Positions 10,976 to 23,337 of a DNA stretch of 64,000 nucleotides are shown in pieces. Positions within the stretch are counted from its first letter, which is position 1. Every line of letters begins with the position of its first letter. Source of the stretch: Phoronis australis (lineage: Eukaryota; Phoronida; Phoronidae); NCBI GenBank assembly GCA_002633005.1, contig NMRA01000203.1, positions 566,393 through 630,392 of the forward strand, written 5' to 3'. The notes below the pieces were generated by a model. It saw nothing but the letters and a program-made list of their open reading frames with translations, did no database searches and had not been told where the DNA came from. Made by a program: the position numbers and the translations under genes.

Positions 10976-13250
10976 ATTTAAATGGATTTGAGGCACCTCT
11001 TTTGGAGCCCGCAGGGACCAAAACACAGATCTCTATCCAAAAACTGCCTGTATAGAATGTGCCAATCCAATACACAGATCTCAAACCAATAATTGCCTGC
11101 AAGGCAAGTGACACTCCAATCCACAGATCTCAATCCAACAACTGTATGCCTAGCATGTGATACTCCCAATACAAGATTAAGGAAAATACAAACACCATTT
11201 GTTTACGTCAACATCAATTTGCTATACAATATGTGCCGGAGTGAAAAGATACAAAGTCTAATGTAAAATCAGAAATGCGATTGTTTAAGAGGCAAAAACT
11301 TACGAGCAAGCAAACTCACAAAGCCATATTTATAATTACATGCACCATAGACTAATCTCTTGCCTGATAGTTCAGGCCTCTTCATGAAAAAAGCAGTGGA
11401 GTTGAAACATAATGGTTGTGAATGTGTTATCAAATTAGTTTATAAAATGCTAATATAGATAATCCAAACATGATGAATTGCTAATATAGATAATCCAAAC
11501 ATGATGAATAACTAATGATCTTGGCAGTTCTCAGTACACACTAGATACTGAAAGATACTGAAAGATGTGAGAATGCCACTAATTAAGCAATTAATATAGA
11601 TCTAAAGCATAGTACTAAGAGGTAAAACGAAAATAAATGAAAACAATAAGTGCACAAAACAAAAAAGATAAAATGACAGGTCAGTTTAAAAGCATTCAAC
11701 AACAGACAAGTAAGTATGCATTGGTTAGCTCAGGTGTAAGACGAACATTTGTTCTGCAATGGCATGCCTGCCATTTCAAAAGACAATTCCGTTAACAAAG
11801 GTGAACTTGAAAAACCATGTTCTTCATGTTACCATGGCAATGACTAAAATTACTTGTCTACTAGATTACCCTTTGTCAATTATTAAATATACATATCATA
11901 CAAATAACCACAACAAGACATGCTCCACTACATAAAAGTTTCAAAAATATTTTCACCAATCCTCGATTTCCCCAGCTTGATAATAACAAAGATATTAACT
12001 AATTAATGCACAGTATTTTAGACCCATGCATCTATAGATAAAGTAATGGATTCTTTCAAAGCTTCAATAAACGTGAAAATATGTCAAATTAGCAAAATGT
12101 TAATGCCACAAAAACACCTGCTATTGATTTTCAGTGTCACAACACCTTTGAATTAAAAAATGACTACAATAAACTTGTCACAAACATTTCACTGGTTTAG
12201 CATTTGAACACAAAAGGGGTGTTTTGTGGCTTCCTTACTTTCCTTCATGACTACAGTAAATCAAAAAGGGGAGGATATTTAAAAAAATAATTCATAATGA
12301 AGACGCACTTTTTAAAACCGCTACAACTGTCGTAGATCTTTTTTATCACAGTTTCTCAACAAATGTCCAGTGGTTCAAGAGTCAGTACTTTCATTAATAC
12401 TGTATAAAATATTCCTCCTGCAGCACACCTACAAAACATAACACAAACGAATGAACATAAAACTGGGACTTGTTGCCAAATAAAGGTCAAAAAGAACAAT
12501 ATAAGCTACGTATTGAGTACTGAGCAAGTACTGAGCAAGTACTGGCAATATAATGGTAAATCTTCATCAGTTTAGCACACAATAAGCTTGACAGGTGGCA
12601 TTTTACTTTGTAATGTATTTCCACAAAAACAAAGATTATGAAAATATTAGTACATTATTAGGTTGGTTGCAGGTGTCATGAAACAATATTCATGGTAAAG
12701 TTTCCATTTACAGCATAGCAATCAGCCAAAAAATGGCAAAACTGGCAATTATTTTTGTTCAAAATAAGTGGAGAATTGCGGTCAATAGACTGGCGATAAC
12801 ACTACTGACTTGGTTGAGCTAGATCATGATTTTCACCCAAGAGGTGCAGTGAAAATATTTCTAGTAAGAATGCACAGAAATGAAGATGATGCCATTTAAT
12901 ATGAGATGTCATCTGTCATGAGGTCAGGAAGTGAACGAGTTCATCCTTACTACATTTCCTTTTAGAGAATGTACAAAATATGCAAAATACAATGGCATTT
13001 AGGTGTGCTTTTTAGAGTCTATTAAAGCGGCAGGAAAATATGCAATATACAGCTCTCAAATTTTCATATTCTCATATTTTTGTTTCAGATTTACACATTT
13101 TTGATAAAGGAAATAACATTGAAATAAATTCTATAACCATAACTAAAAGGTTGTTTTTTGTAAAATTTTGCTAGGCTAAGTCAAACATTTTGATATTTTA
13201 AGGATATGAAAATGCAATATTAGCTGATTCAAGTAAACTCTGGATATTTC
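10976..13250. other. intergenic, AT-rich, no gene seen
   Basis: Only short direct repeats are visible: a roughly 30-bp unit TGCTAATATAGATAATCCAAA twice at 11448-11510, and TACTGAGCAAG repeated at 12517-12545. Around 11030-11130 the motif CACAGATCTC with CCAA flanks recurs three to four times at about 65-bp spacing. No exon with conserved protein features was found on either strand. Confidence 0.45.
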
Positions 13251-13428
13251 ATAAATATAGATTATTACATGGCAAAGTTGTTATCCCCCGTTATCTAGAG
13301 CAAGAGTGGATTTTGGAGAATTATCGCATGAGGGGCGTAAGCCCCGAGGGTGATAATTCTCCAAAATCCACAAGGGCTCCAGACAAAGGGAATAATGACT
13401 GAGAACATGTAATAATCTATTTATACCA
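13251..13428. mobile_element. 178-bp foldback (palindromic) element
   Basis: Near-perfect inverted repeat over its whole length. The inner arms GTGGATTTTGGAGAATTATC and GATAATTCTCCAAAATCCAC are exact 20-mers separated by a 26-bp loop with GAGGGGCGTAAGCCCCGAG, itself a small hairpin. The outer arms match imperfectly, from TAGATTATTACATG on the left to CATGTAATAATCTATTTATA on the right. It has no coding capacity. It resembles MITE-type palindromic elements. Confidence 0.85.
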
Positions 13429-13968
13429 CATACTGAACGAGAAACATTGCAATGAATCGATATACCTTTCTCGACTCTCCTCGGCTTTGTAACTACTTTC
13501 TATGTCAGAGGCCCGGGGACAGAGGTCGTGACCTTTTAAGAAAAGCCGAGCTATTTTTGTCAAAAAATGCTTATACTCAAAACCAATTGAAAATTTAAAC
13601 AAAATAGAAATAAATGGAATCTATAAATTAAGGTTTAGCAACTATTATAGCTTACTACACATTTTATCACGCTAAGCTTCGACCGGGAAAATATCGTCTG
13701 CTAACGTACGTAACCACAAGTAACTGACTATAATGCTCAAGTCAAAGGATCCCGACGACACGATACCCGCATTTAAATTGGAGATCGGTGAGTTCCAAGT
13801 GAGAGAACACAAGAGATAAATTTCACTGAATTAAAATATTGTTTTTATGCAAACTATGCGTCTTATTTTTCATAGTGTATAAATGTCGGTGCAATGCTCT
13901 TTGCTGAACATGCGATTGCTGCGTGAGCTCAATTAAATATTCTATTTTCACATTCGACGACGTGAGCC

Positions 13969-14045
13969 CCTGAGTGGTGTAGTGGTAAAGTTGGCGACTC
14001 GAAACTCTTGAGGCCCGGGTTCGAATCCGGCCTCGGTTTCCCGCC
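13969..14045 (+). mobile_element. tRNA-like SINE head or tRNA pseudogene
   Basis: Contains an A-box-like TGGTGTAGTGGTAAAG and an exact B box GGTTCGAATCC with the usual spacing. The T stem has mismatches and the acceptor stem pairs only in part, so it is unlikely to make a working tRNA. The flanks 13429-13968 and 14046-14280 show nothing else recognisable. Confidence 0.55.
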
Positions 14046-14280
14046 AAAATGTTATCTCGCTACTGAGAAAACTTTATGGGTAATTACACTGTTGTATCTA
14101 CCATTCGAGGCTAATATTGTGGTCTAATACATTCTGAAACATTTGTTCTTCCCGCCTGTGTATGTATGGACAAAATTAAATGACTTATTTCACAACTATC
14201 ATAACCTCAGCACGCCAGGGGATATGACCTCATATCACCGAGCAGGAACAGTAAAAATAGGAGTGTGCACATGTTGTAAA

Positions 14281-14535
14281 CAGTGGTGGATCTAGGATAT
14301 CATAAGGGGGGTCCAACACTTTGTCTTGGGCAACCGTGCAAAGCACGAACGCATGTGCGCAACCAGCCTAAAATATGCGGGGGCTCGAATTCCTGTGGAT
14401 GTCTGTGGATGTGGACCCATTACTAAATTGCAATCAGAAGACTAAAAAAAAACGCTTGCACCAGGGGTTAATTAATAAATTCGATTTTTCCTCACGCTCA
14501 GGCTGTTTTATTTTTTGCGGCAGCCAAGGGGGTCC
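14281..14535. mobile_element. partial hAT-like MITE, left end only
   Basis: Begins CAGTGGTGGATCTAGGATAT and runs into a G tract, the same terminus as the copy at 15648-15880. I do not find its matching right end before the foldback fragment that starts near 14535, so it is probably interrupted or truncated. Confidence 0.45.
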
Positions 14536-14880
14536 TGGGCCCTCTGCTCCAAGAAAAGTTTGATAACAAAAGTGTTTGAGTTAGAAGGGATTAAATATAT
14601 CAACGACCTTATAAGGTGTCCCTCTATGTGCAAAACGTATTTGCAACAATGCAACTTTGTTGTTTTAATCAGTGTGAGGCATAATTCGTCTAAAAGCTTC
14701 CGGCGTCTGAAGCGCCTATAGGAGCTTCACCGTCTCTACTGCCAGCTACTTAGTAGAGACGGTGGTCACTGTCTAGGCTGCAGCAGCCCAACAGCCTCAT
14801 GCTAAAACACAACCTAGACAGTGACCACTGTCTAACCTCACACTGACTAAAACATCTAAGTCACATTGTTATAAATACAT
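14536..14880 (+). mobile_element. foldback family FB, right-arm fragment with two hairpins
   Basis: Shares AAAAGTTTGATAACA, AAGGTGTCCCTCTA, TCAGTGTGAGGC and AAAGCTTCCGGCGT with the copies at 15215-15582 and 47825-48740. It also carries two strong hairpins: CACCGTCTCTACT pairs with AGTAGAGACGGTG (13 bp, about 14728-14763), and GGTCACTGTCTAGG pairs with CCTAGACAGTGACC (14 bp, about 14764-14826). It then repeats the start of the other arm (CCTCACACTGACTAAAACA). Confidence 0.7.
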
Positions 14881-14969
14881 CCTGTTGTAGTGAAACCCGG
14901 AAGTTACGAGTCACTATGCTCGAGGTCGTTGGCCTTGTTTTAGATATTAGGTACACACGTGGGAGATTT

Positions 14970-15205
14970 TCAGGTTCTTGGTAGTCTGTACTGAATCCTC
15001 AAAAGAGCCAGACGTGTACTACTAATACTAGCACATAACTGACATGAGAAGACATAATGCAGGTGAGCACCCGACCCTCTCATACCAAGCTGGCCTAAAA
15101 GGGGTCTGAAGAACATTAGTAAACGTTCACAACACTTTTGGCGCCCAATATGGGGCTCGAACCCGCGACCTAAGATTAAGAGTCTCATGCTCTACCGTTC
15201 ACTAC
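14970..15205 (-). mobile_element. tRNA-Lys(CTT)-derived SINE
   Basis: On the minus strand 15205-15140 reads like the 3' two thirds of a tRNA-Lys: GGTAGAGCATGAGACTCTTA (anticodon CTT in the loop), then GTCGCGGGTTCGAGCCCCA and GGGCGCC. The 5' acceptor and A-box part is degraded. The sequence continues into a non-tRNA body, so I call it a SINE and not a tRNA gene. Confidence 0.7.
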
Positions 15206-15214
15206 AATGTGCAC

Positions 15215-15582
15215 AAAGCAACACTTTAGGAGGCCGTCGATGTCTTTAATTCCTTCCAACTTGAACAAATACTTCCATTGTAAAACTTTTTCTTCGAGCA
15301 GTCCCTTGTTCAATTCCCAAAATCGGTAACTGGCCATTTTTACACTGAGTACGCCAAGGGAAATGAGGTCATAACACCTGCCACGCGCGGTGTCAAAAAT
15401 GAGACCAGTTATCGATTTTAGGAACAGAACGAAGGACTGCTCGAAGAAAAAGTTTGATAACAGGAGTATTTGTCGGATTTGGGAGGAATTAAAGACATTG
15501 ACGGCCTCCCAAGGTGTCCCTCTAGCTGCACAAGGTATTTATAACAACGCGACTTTGATGTTTAAGTCGGTGTGAGGCTTTT
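15215..15582. mobile_element. foldback family FB, compact copy
   Basis: Left arm: GGAGGCCGTCGATGTCTTTA, ACTTTTTCTTCGAGCAGTCC. Right arm: GGACTGCTCGAAGAAAAAGT, TTGACGGCCTCCCAAGGTG, ending GTCGGTGTGAGGC. The two arms are inverted copies of about 170-180 bp around a centre near 15375-15390 (GAGGTCATAACACC). No coding capacity; same family as 14536-14880 and 47825-48740. Confidence 0.8.
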
Positions 15583-15647
15583 GTTTCTGTTGAGTATATC
15601 CATCGTGTTGTAAATATTCAGAATTCATTTTGAAGCACTAAAATACA

Positions 15648-15880
15648 TAGGCGGATTTAGTGGGGCAGATTTAGGGGGGTGGATTTAGGGGGGTGGATTT
15701 AGGGGGGNCGAAAGCAACTAGGACGCGGTGAAGAGGGTGCCCCAAATCGAGGCGTTCCCATTTTTTTTTTTTTAGTCCACCGGTAGGTTTTCTGAACAGA
15801 TGGTTCACGCACTTTGCCCGATGGCGATTCCCTGAGACAACATGTTGGGCCCCCCTTATTGTATCCTAGATTTGCCACTG
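15648..15880. mobile_element. hAT-like MITE with an internal 15-bp tandem repeat
   Basis: Ends are AGGCGGATTTAG on the left and CCTAGATTTGCCACTG on the right, imperfect inverted repeats of the CAGTGGCGGAT type. Inside the left end GGGGTGGATTTAG occurs in tandem, with an N at 15708 in or next to the repeat. G and C tracts lie just inside the ends. The 15881-16027 stretch beyond it is plain sequence. Confidence 0.65.
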
Positions 15881-16039
15881 AAATAACAAAGTTACATCTT
15901 GTGTTAGCTTTAAATCGAGTACGTATGTACAATGTCACTGTTCATTGCAACAACAAACGTGTCACAAACAATAACGTTAATCTGCTACCAGCATAAATGA
16001 CATTGTCTGCGTATTTTTTTCGCTTACCTGAAGCGGCAG

Positions 16040-16397
<358 letters not shown>

Positions 16398-19300
16398 ATG
16401 TCAGCGCCCATTGAGCTTTCAAAAAATTTTCTATTTCTAGAAAACTATTTTGATGGAGACAATGAACTTATTGCATGCCTTTCGTATTTCCTCTGTGTCT
16501 GTGGTATTTCAGCATTTTTGGCTTTAATGTTTATCGACTCGCCTTATGGAAAGCATGCTAGCCCGAGTTTCGGGTTTCCAGTGCCAGCCAAACTGGCATG
16601 GATTGTTCAGGAAATACCGAACGTGATTATCTGGTTGTTACTAGTCTACAGTAATCGCTCAACAATCGCCGTAAATTCACCCAGCTTAGTATTGCTCGGA
16701 TTTTTCATTTTCCACTACGTTCAAAGGTACATTTTACTTCTGGTTAATCATGATGAAGTGCTGGCCATGTTTTTAATCACAGTACCTCCCGCAATCTATT
16801 AGATCAATATGCAATCGCAAGTAAGCTCAATTTGGAATAATAAATCAAGTTTGCAGTGGCTATTTTTTATGATGAAATGATTAACTCAATTACATCAATG
16901 GCTCATGTGAAATTAAGGATGCTGATTTACTGTATTAAGAAAGGGTTTCAAAACGAATTGTAAACAATGGTTTTTGTTCAAACTAAGTTGGCTCTGAAGA
17001 CGGCATGCGAGTGGCACTTGTTTTCCGGCAGTGAAATGCCTTTTAGCCCACCAAAATATCAAAACTTCAAAGAATTCAACACATTCCTTTTTAACTTCAA
17101 ATTAATGGACCTTCAGATCATGTGCATCTGGATTAATGCACCTTCATTGGTTTGAGGCTTTAATTCTGAGGGCAGTAAGGGGTCGTGGGGTCATTATATG
17201 GTTCTGACTGTTGTTTGGCCTCAATCAATCCAAAGATCTGCTGGACTGGTCCCTCACATTAATTTTTATGCACCCACGTATCGGGTGTGACCGGAAAAAC
17301 ACCCCAAAAGTCACCTAGCTATAGCTGTCAACTATTTTACATGACTTGTGTTTAGAAACAAGAAAAATTCAGATCATACTTTGATAAATAGTTACAAAAA
17401 GTATAAAACATTTGTATTTTCATGAATTTTGGCCCGCTCTTGATTTTCACACATATGCATAGGAAAATGTTCTCCAATGTGCAGCCTCCTTTGCAGTTAC
17501 AGACTTTTAGCCTTCAGATGCACATAAACATTAATGTTACGTTAATATGTGGAAGGCATAAAGCAGCTAACACTTACCAACACCCTGTTGGGAATGTTTC
17601 GTATTTCTGTTTTTTCAGGACATTTATCTTTCCGCTGCTCATCAGAGGTGGAAAGCCGTCACCGTTTTTGGTGTTTTTCTTGGCTCTCCTGTTCTGCTCA
17701 ATCAACAGTTTCATACAGTGTCAAAGCCTGTTACTAAACCCAATGCCAAAGTCCTCATATCAGCAACCACACTTTATAGCAGGTANAGCCTCCTTTGCAG
17801 TTACAGACTTTTAGCCTTCAGATGCACATAAACATTAATGTTACGTTAATATGTGGAAGGCATAAAGCAGCTAACACTTACCAAGTCACTCTGTTGTGAA
17901 TGTTTCGTATTTCTGTTTTTTCAGGACATTTATCTTTCCGCTGCTCATCAGAGGTGGAAAGCCGTCACCGTTTTTGGTGTTTTTCTTGGCTCTCCTGTTC
18001 TGCTCAATCAACAGTTTCATACAGTGTCAAAGCCTGTTACTAAACCCAATGCCAAAGTCCTCATATCAGCAACCACACTTTATAGCAGGTAGAAATTTTC
18101 AAACTATCATCATTTGTGTTCTTTGGTTATAATAGTAAGTCACATCCACTGACTGAATCTTTGTATTAAAGAAGTTCAATAAAAATGTGTTTCACTGCAG
18201 GTGCATGATGATGTTAAATTTCTTCTCTAAAAGTTTAGTGTTTGCCTAAGAGTAAACTAAAGGGCAGTATCTGAAATTGAAATACATTGTGTATGAAGTA
18301 ATCTTTAAAATGAAAAACTTAAGTCTGTTATACTATGATTTCAACGCAGATTTTAGTTGATTAAAGAAGTTTTTCGTCATTTAGTCAAAATGTGCAATCA
18401 CACTTTTCACTGAACTAGAAAGTGATGGCTCCTTTATGGAAATTATTTTAAAGCATTAACGCCATTTACAATAGTTGAAAATCACTTTTTTAAAACAAGC
18501 AAGTATTACGATAAGAAGTAGTCAATTTGTAACATTTTGTTTTACATATAATGAATGACACAAGCTACAGAACTGTGTTAACTTTTCGTCCAGGGTCAGG
18601 GCTTCAGTATTGCCACACCTTTAAACCAATGGGGGCCTATATTTGAAATAATGCCATTTTTCGCAGCCTTTTTTATGTTGTCATTCCTGTCCGTCCATCT
18701 GTCATCCATCTGGCATCTGCTGCTCTATCTCCAAAACCCTTTGATGTAAGTTCATGAAATTTTGCACGTATGTTCCTTTCATGGATTGGACAGCATGAGC
18801 GAGGAGCTTTCGGATGGATCCAACGAACACTGTACCTCCTAGTGGCAATTTCATTTTTTTTGTTTTCCTTTGTTTCTCTGAAGTTCTTTGACGGATATTA
18901 TGAAATTTGCTAAATAGTTTTCTATTAAAGAAACAATCACTTGTGTCCATTTTCAAGTGCCATCTAGTTGCCATTTCTGCTGTTTTCTAAGTCTGTTTTT
19001 GGAATCTGCCCCTCTATCAACTGATGTTTATGTTGTTTCAACTCACTGTAAAGAGGACGGCTGATGACGATTTTCGATGACTCGGACTACTGTGGCACCT
19101 CCATTTTTTGCATCTGTGTCTGTATCTCCCAAACCCTCTGCAGGATATTTATTAAACTTGGCAAGTGTATTTATAATGAAGTTGACAACGGACAACGACA
19201 ACGTTTGGATGGATCCTACTACCGTTGTGCTCCCTGGTGGCAATTTTTTTCATTGTCTCCTGTTTCTTTAAAACTCATTGGTAGATTTTTATCAAATTTA

Positions 19301-22300
19301 ATAAATACATTTTTATTAGAGAGTCAACAGGTTCCCATTTTTGGATAGATTTGACATATAGTAGCCGCTTTTGTTATCATGAAATTTTACAAAAAGGTTT
19401 CTCTTAAGAAGATGACAATGCCTTCTCATTATCCAGGCAGATTTGATATATTCTGTTCCTCTCAATGGCCATTTAAACAATTTTTCAGTACGTTTTTGAC
19501 GTCACCCCCTCCATCCATCAAACTGCTTGAAGGATCATTATTAAAATTTTGTAAATGTATTCATGATGAAAAGGACGAGGCTGACGTTGATTTTCAGACA
19601 TGTTCAACTACTCTGGCACCCCTACTAGGTGCAATTTTTTTTTTTGGTTTCACGGCTGTATTTCAGTTAGCCTTTGCTAGATCTTTCTGAAATTTAGCAG
19701 ATGTTCTCCTATGGAGATGGCAACAAATGACGGCCAGTTTCAGACCATCTTGCCTCTTTAACTTCAGAGTTCCTTTATGCGTTTTCATGAAATTGAGCAA
19801 ACAAATTTCTATTTTGAAGGCGACAACACCTTACCTTTTTGTGATGGATTCGACGTATTCTGCACCAACTATTGGTTATTATAATTATTTTAGCTTGTTT
19901 TTTGCCATCTGCTATATTATGCAGAGGATCATTATGAAAATTGGCAGATGTGTTCCTACTGACAAGAGCATGACTCAGGTAGATTTTCAAACGGGTCCAA
20001 CTACTGTGGTGCCCCCTCGTGACATTTTGTCGCATCTACGGCAGTATCTCCTTACCCCTTGCAAGATGTTTTTTGAAATTTTGTAGAAAATATATATCTG
20101 AAACTAAATAAGGCGATCCAGATCCTCCCAAGGATACTATTGTTTCAAGAAATGAAGAATATAAATCGGTAAATAAAACAACAAGAATGGATCCATTCTT
20201 GTTGTTTTATTTACCGATTTATATTGAAATTTTGCAATTGTATTCTTTTTATTAATTTGACAGGAGATGGACGGATTCGACTACTGCTGTGGTTCCTAAT
20301 GGCGGTTTGCTTTTTTCAGTTTTGCCCTTGTATATTTGGAGTTCTTTGATGGATTTTCATGAAATTTGGTTAATAATTTTGAGAGACGACATCACCTTCC
20401 CATGTTTGGATGGGTTCAATATATTCTGTGCTATCTAATGGCCATTTTTTATGCTAGAAATAAACACCTCTAGAAGCACACCATTTGCAGTACAGTCGTG
20501 AGTGCGTTTCAACACTCTGTGTTGCTCTTGTTATTCAATTGGTTCACAAATAGGCAGATATGCCTAAGTTTCACATATAAGCCCAAGTAATGTTCTTTGT
20601 ATAGTCCCTTACATTAGCTCACACGTAGTTATGCACCGTTTTGACTACTGCTGTGCCTTCTGATGGCCATTTTTTACATTTGCCTCTGTATCTTTGGAGT
20701 TCCTTGGTGTAATTATAAGAAATTTGGTAAATAATTTTGTATTACCATATTGCTGTGCCTTTAGCCGCATGGATCTATATCATTCTGAAATAATGCCTTT
20801 TTTACCCAAGTGGTTCGCATGTTGGCACATGCGCCTAGGTTTTGCAAATAAGCGCAGTTCTGCACAGACGTCCATGGTTTTAATAATGTGGCAATGTAAT
20901 ATGAAGAGATTTACATAATATGGTTGTTACACTGTATTTCCTGAACTTTTTATTGTATTACGGATTAACTAGTTGGCTTTGCTTGAATAATCGTAGATCC
21001 TGTCCCTCATGTTTGCAGTGCCTTGTGGATAGAGAAACAGTGTGAATCATTGGATGCACTTGATTCACTGCACTGACTTCCAGCTTAAAAACCTATCAGA
21101 TGTCTTAGCTGGTTGACCTATTAATTACTATTACTAAATGCATTTCAAACTGTCCGTGATTGACATGTCTTCTGTTTTGACCAGATCTCTGTTTAATTAG
21201 GTTGTGTTGTGTTTGTTGGTGGTATCTTAATCAACCTGCATTCAGACCACATATTAAGGAATTTGAGAAAACCAGGAGAGACTGGCTACAAAGTACCCAT
21301 TGGTAAGTAAACTGCTTTTTAAATGGTAAATTTATAACTTTAGTGAACATGTAATGGCTCTGTAAATGGGTTCTTGTTTTATGAAACTTCTCATGATTAT
21401 TAGAGTTTAGATTGCATAATACCGGTATGCCTCAGAGACATAGACAAAGAGTAAAAACAGTCTGAAGCTCACTGAATTTGTGCAGAAGGTGAAATTATAG
21501 ACAAATTAGTCTGATATCCGTGTTAGGCAAAGTTTGAAATATAGAGATTCAGGAGGGACATTATCAGTTTTACGGCCAAAAACATTTCAGGGATTCTTGT
21601 TGGATAGGATAAACTTCTTGAAATTATTAGCTATAAAACAACAAAATTCGTTGTGCTTTTGTGATTTTATTACAAGTCATATATTCTCGCCGTTGTCTGC
21701 CAGATATACGTTGAAATCAAGGCCTAAGATTTTAGCTTTGAGTTAAGTATGTTTAGAATACTTTGCCATTTATCGAGTAGGACTGCTCTGCCAGCAAAGT
21801 ATTAAGCTGCGACTTCGGAGGTGCCAGGTTCGAACCTGCAGTTAGGGTAATCTCAGAAAATCACTTTTCTCTCTGAAGGTTTCTCACTGAAGAAACTGCG
21901 GTACAGGTCCATGGTTTGCGAATTTAGTTGAAATGCCAGCATTCTATACCTTGTTTTATTTTGTGGTTGTGATCAAGAACTTAGATTTAAACAAAACACC
22001 TAGAAATTGCTGTTAGCTTTAGTTACTTTTTGTGAAATGAAAAGGGCAAAATGTAAGGAATTTGCTCAAAACAAAACAAAATGTGTGATGATTACTGTTC
22101 AGAATTTTAAGTAAAAGTTGAACAATCCTCTTCTCTCACAGGAGGCATGTTTAACCTGGTCTCTGGCGCCAACATGTTTGGTGAGTTTGTTGAGTGGACT
22201 GGATTCGCGCTGGCCTCGTGGTCTTTACCTGGCTTCACATTTGCCTTCTTCACATTTTGCAACCTAGCACCACGAGCACTGAGTCACCACAGGTGAGACA

Positions 22301-23337
22301 TTGGTAAAGTACTGAATAACTTCATAGTGCACTAACATAAATGAAGCTTTATTTCGCACAGAGAAAAAAATCAATGTACTTGTGAATGTTTTTGGTAAAT
22401 CTTGATAGCATGCATTCTCAACCTGCTGTTGCATTGAATTGGGCATGTGACGTCATGACGAGGGTCAGCAAATTTGATTGGCTGACAAGACATCACTATA
22501 CTGTTGTAAGAGGGCATGTGTCATAGATCTGCTAAGTCAATATGTGCATAAAAACCAGCTTAGCTATGTTTGTAGTTTGTATAGATTTTGAAATAAAATA
22601 AAAGGAACTTTGCTAAAAGAAAGAAAAAAAATTCCTGCCACATGGTTGTTTTCTTTTAACACTGAAGCACAAAGGTTTCATAACTAATATAGACCAGACC
22701 AATTATGTTAATTCTTAACCTAATGTTTCCGTGGTCGCAAAACCAGAGGTTCCAAAACTTTGAGAATTTGTTTGCCCCTATTAATCAAACTGATGCTTTG
22801 TTTTGCAACAAAAATTTCAAAAATCTTTTGCCAGGGTTCAAATTTGAACGATTTTTTTGTTTCTTGCTCTGTACTAGGGCCATACTTTACTTGAAGGTAG
22901 CACACTTTCCAGTCCTATAGTTTTCTGGGGCAAATTTGAGATCAGTGGATGCCGAGGTAAAGTTTACATCAAATACTGAAACTTCATTATGTTTGAACCA
23001 GAGTCAAATTCACAATAACCTTTGATATAATACTATATCAATATATAAGTATCTCCACTGGTGGTGTTAGGGCTAGATAGAGAAAGGGCAATTTTCCTTA
23101 CTGATATTGAACTCCTCTAGAAATTTGCGTCGAGTTTGGAATTAGTATTGTGGAGAACACTATAGATTCAAGGTCATGCACCTTAATGGTTACTGCACAT
23201 CTCAAGTACTGTAACAGTTGCATTTCTCAGTTCCCCGTTACCTATCTCAAAACACGTTTTATGTTTTCAGGTGGTACAAATCCAAGTTTGATGATTACCC
23301 AAAGAACAGGAAAGCATTCATTCCATTTCTGTTGTAA
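16398..23337 (+). CDS. SRD5A1: 3-oxo-5-alpha-steroid 4-dehydrogenase (steroid 5-alpha-reductase 1-like), 5 exons
   Basis: NADPH-dependent reductase of the delta-4 double bond of 3-oxosteroids, a multi-pass ER membrane protein. Exons: 16398-16726, 17925-18088 (second copy 17619-17782), 21201-21302, 22142-22292, 23271-23337; all junctions are GT-AG and phases match. The product is 270 residues (human SRD5A1 has 259). Landmarks are YGKHASPSFGFPVPAKLAW and VQEIPN (residues 50-75; Q71/E72 align with the steroid-binding Gln/Glu of SRD5A2), FHYVQR (Tyr107, the catalytic Tyr position), LIRGGKP, LINLHSDHILRNLRKPGETG (NADPH-site region), GEFVEWTGFALASW, and the C-terminal HHRWYKSKFDDYPKNRKAF ending PFLL. 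The exon number equals that of vertebrate SRD5A1. It could represent the common ancestor of SRD5A1 and SRD5A2; RGGKP and the C-terminus favour type 1. Steroid specificity cannot be read from sequence. Confidence 0.93.
17483..18091 (+). repeat. SRD5A1 exon 2 region present twice around an N (assembly duplication)
   Basis: 17483-17785 and 17787-18091 are nearly identical, including flanking intron and the whole 164-nt exon, and meet at a single N (17786). They differ by a few changes just upstream of the exon (CAACACCCTGTTGGG against CAAGTCACTCTGTTGTG), like two alleles. 164 nt is not a multiple of three, so including both exons would shift the frame. Only one belongs in the transcript. Confidence 0.85.
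18640..20530 (+). repeat. modular A-B-C repeat block in SRD5A1 intron 2
   Basis: Same family as 640-2515. Modules alternate through the block, recognised by CTGTATCTCC/AAACCCT, GTTCTTTGACGGATATTATG, GAAGGATCATTATTAAAATT and TGGCACC near CTAGTGGCAATTT. The block closes with the family's tail module near 20455-20530 (AAATAAACACC, AGAAGCACACC, then GTGAGTGCGTTTCAACACTC). The 68-bp palindrome at 20158-20225 interrupts a module. A detached piece lies at 20630-20740. Confidence 0.75.
20158..20225. repeat. perfect 68-bp palindrome with no spacer
   Basis: Both 34-bp arms are exact reverse complements, meeting at GGATCC (centre between 20191 and 20192). The arm contains AATCGGTAAATAAAACAACA. The symmetry stops at 20157/20226. 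It sits within the modular repeat of SRD5A1 intron 2. Confidence 0.95.
21780..21850 (+). mobile_element. degenerate tRNA-like SINE head
   Basis: An exact B box (GGTTCGAACCT, about 21828-21838) is preceded by GCGACTTCGGAGGTGCC and a poor A-box region. No complete cloverleaf can be drawn. It lies in SRD5A1 intron 3. Probably an old SINE remnant. Confidence 0.4.

Noticed and set aside
13969-14045. A functional tRNA gene
   Set aside because: The B box is perfect but the T and acceptor stems do not pair properly and no terminator T run follows closely.
17422-17814. 130-codon open frame over SRD5A1 exon 2 and its 5' intron
   Set aside because: Only the part from 17619 is exon; the rest is intron read-through in frame.
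19379-20086. Frames of 103 and 119 codons in SRD5A1 intron 2
   Set aside because: Same modular repeat in an intron; stops and shifts differ between copies.
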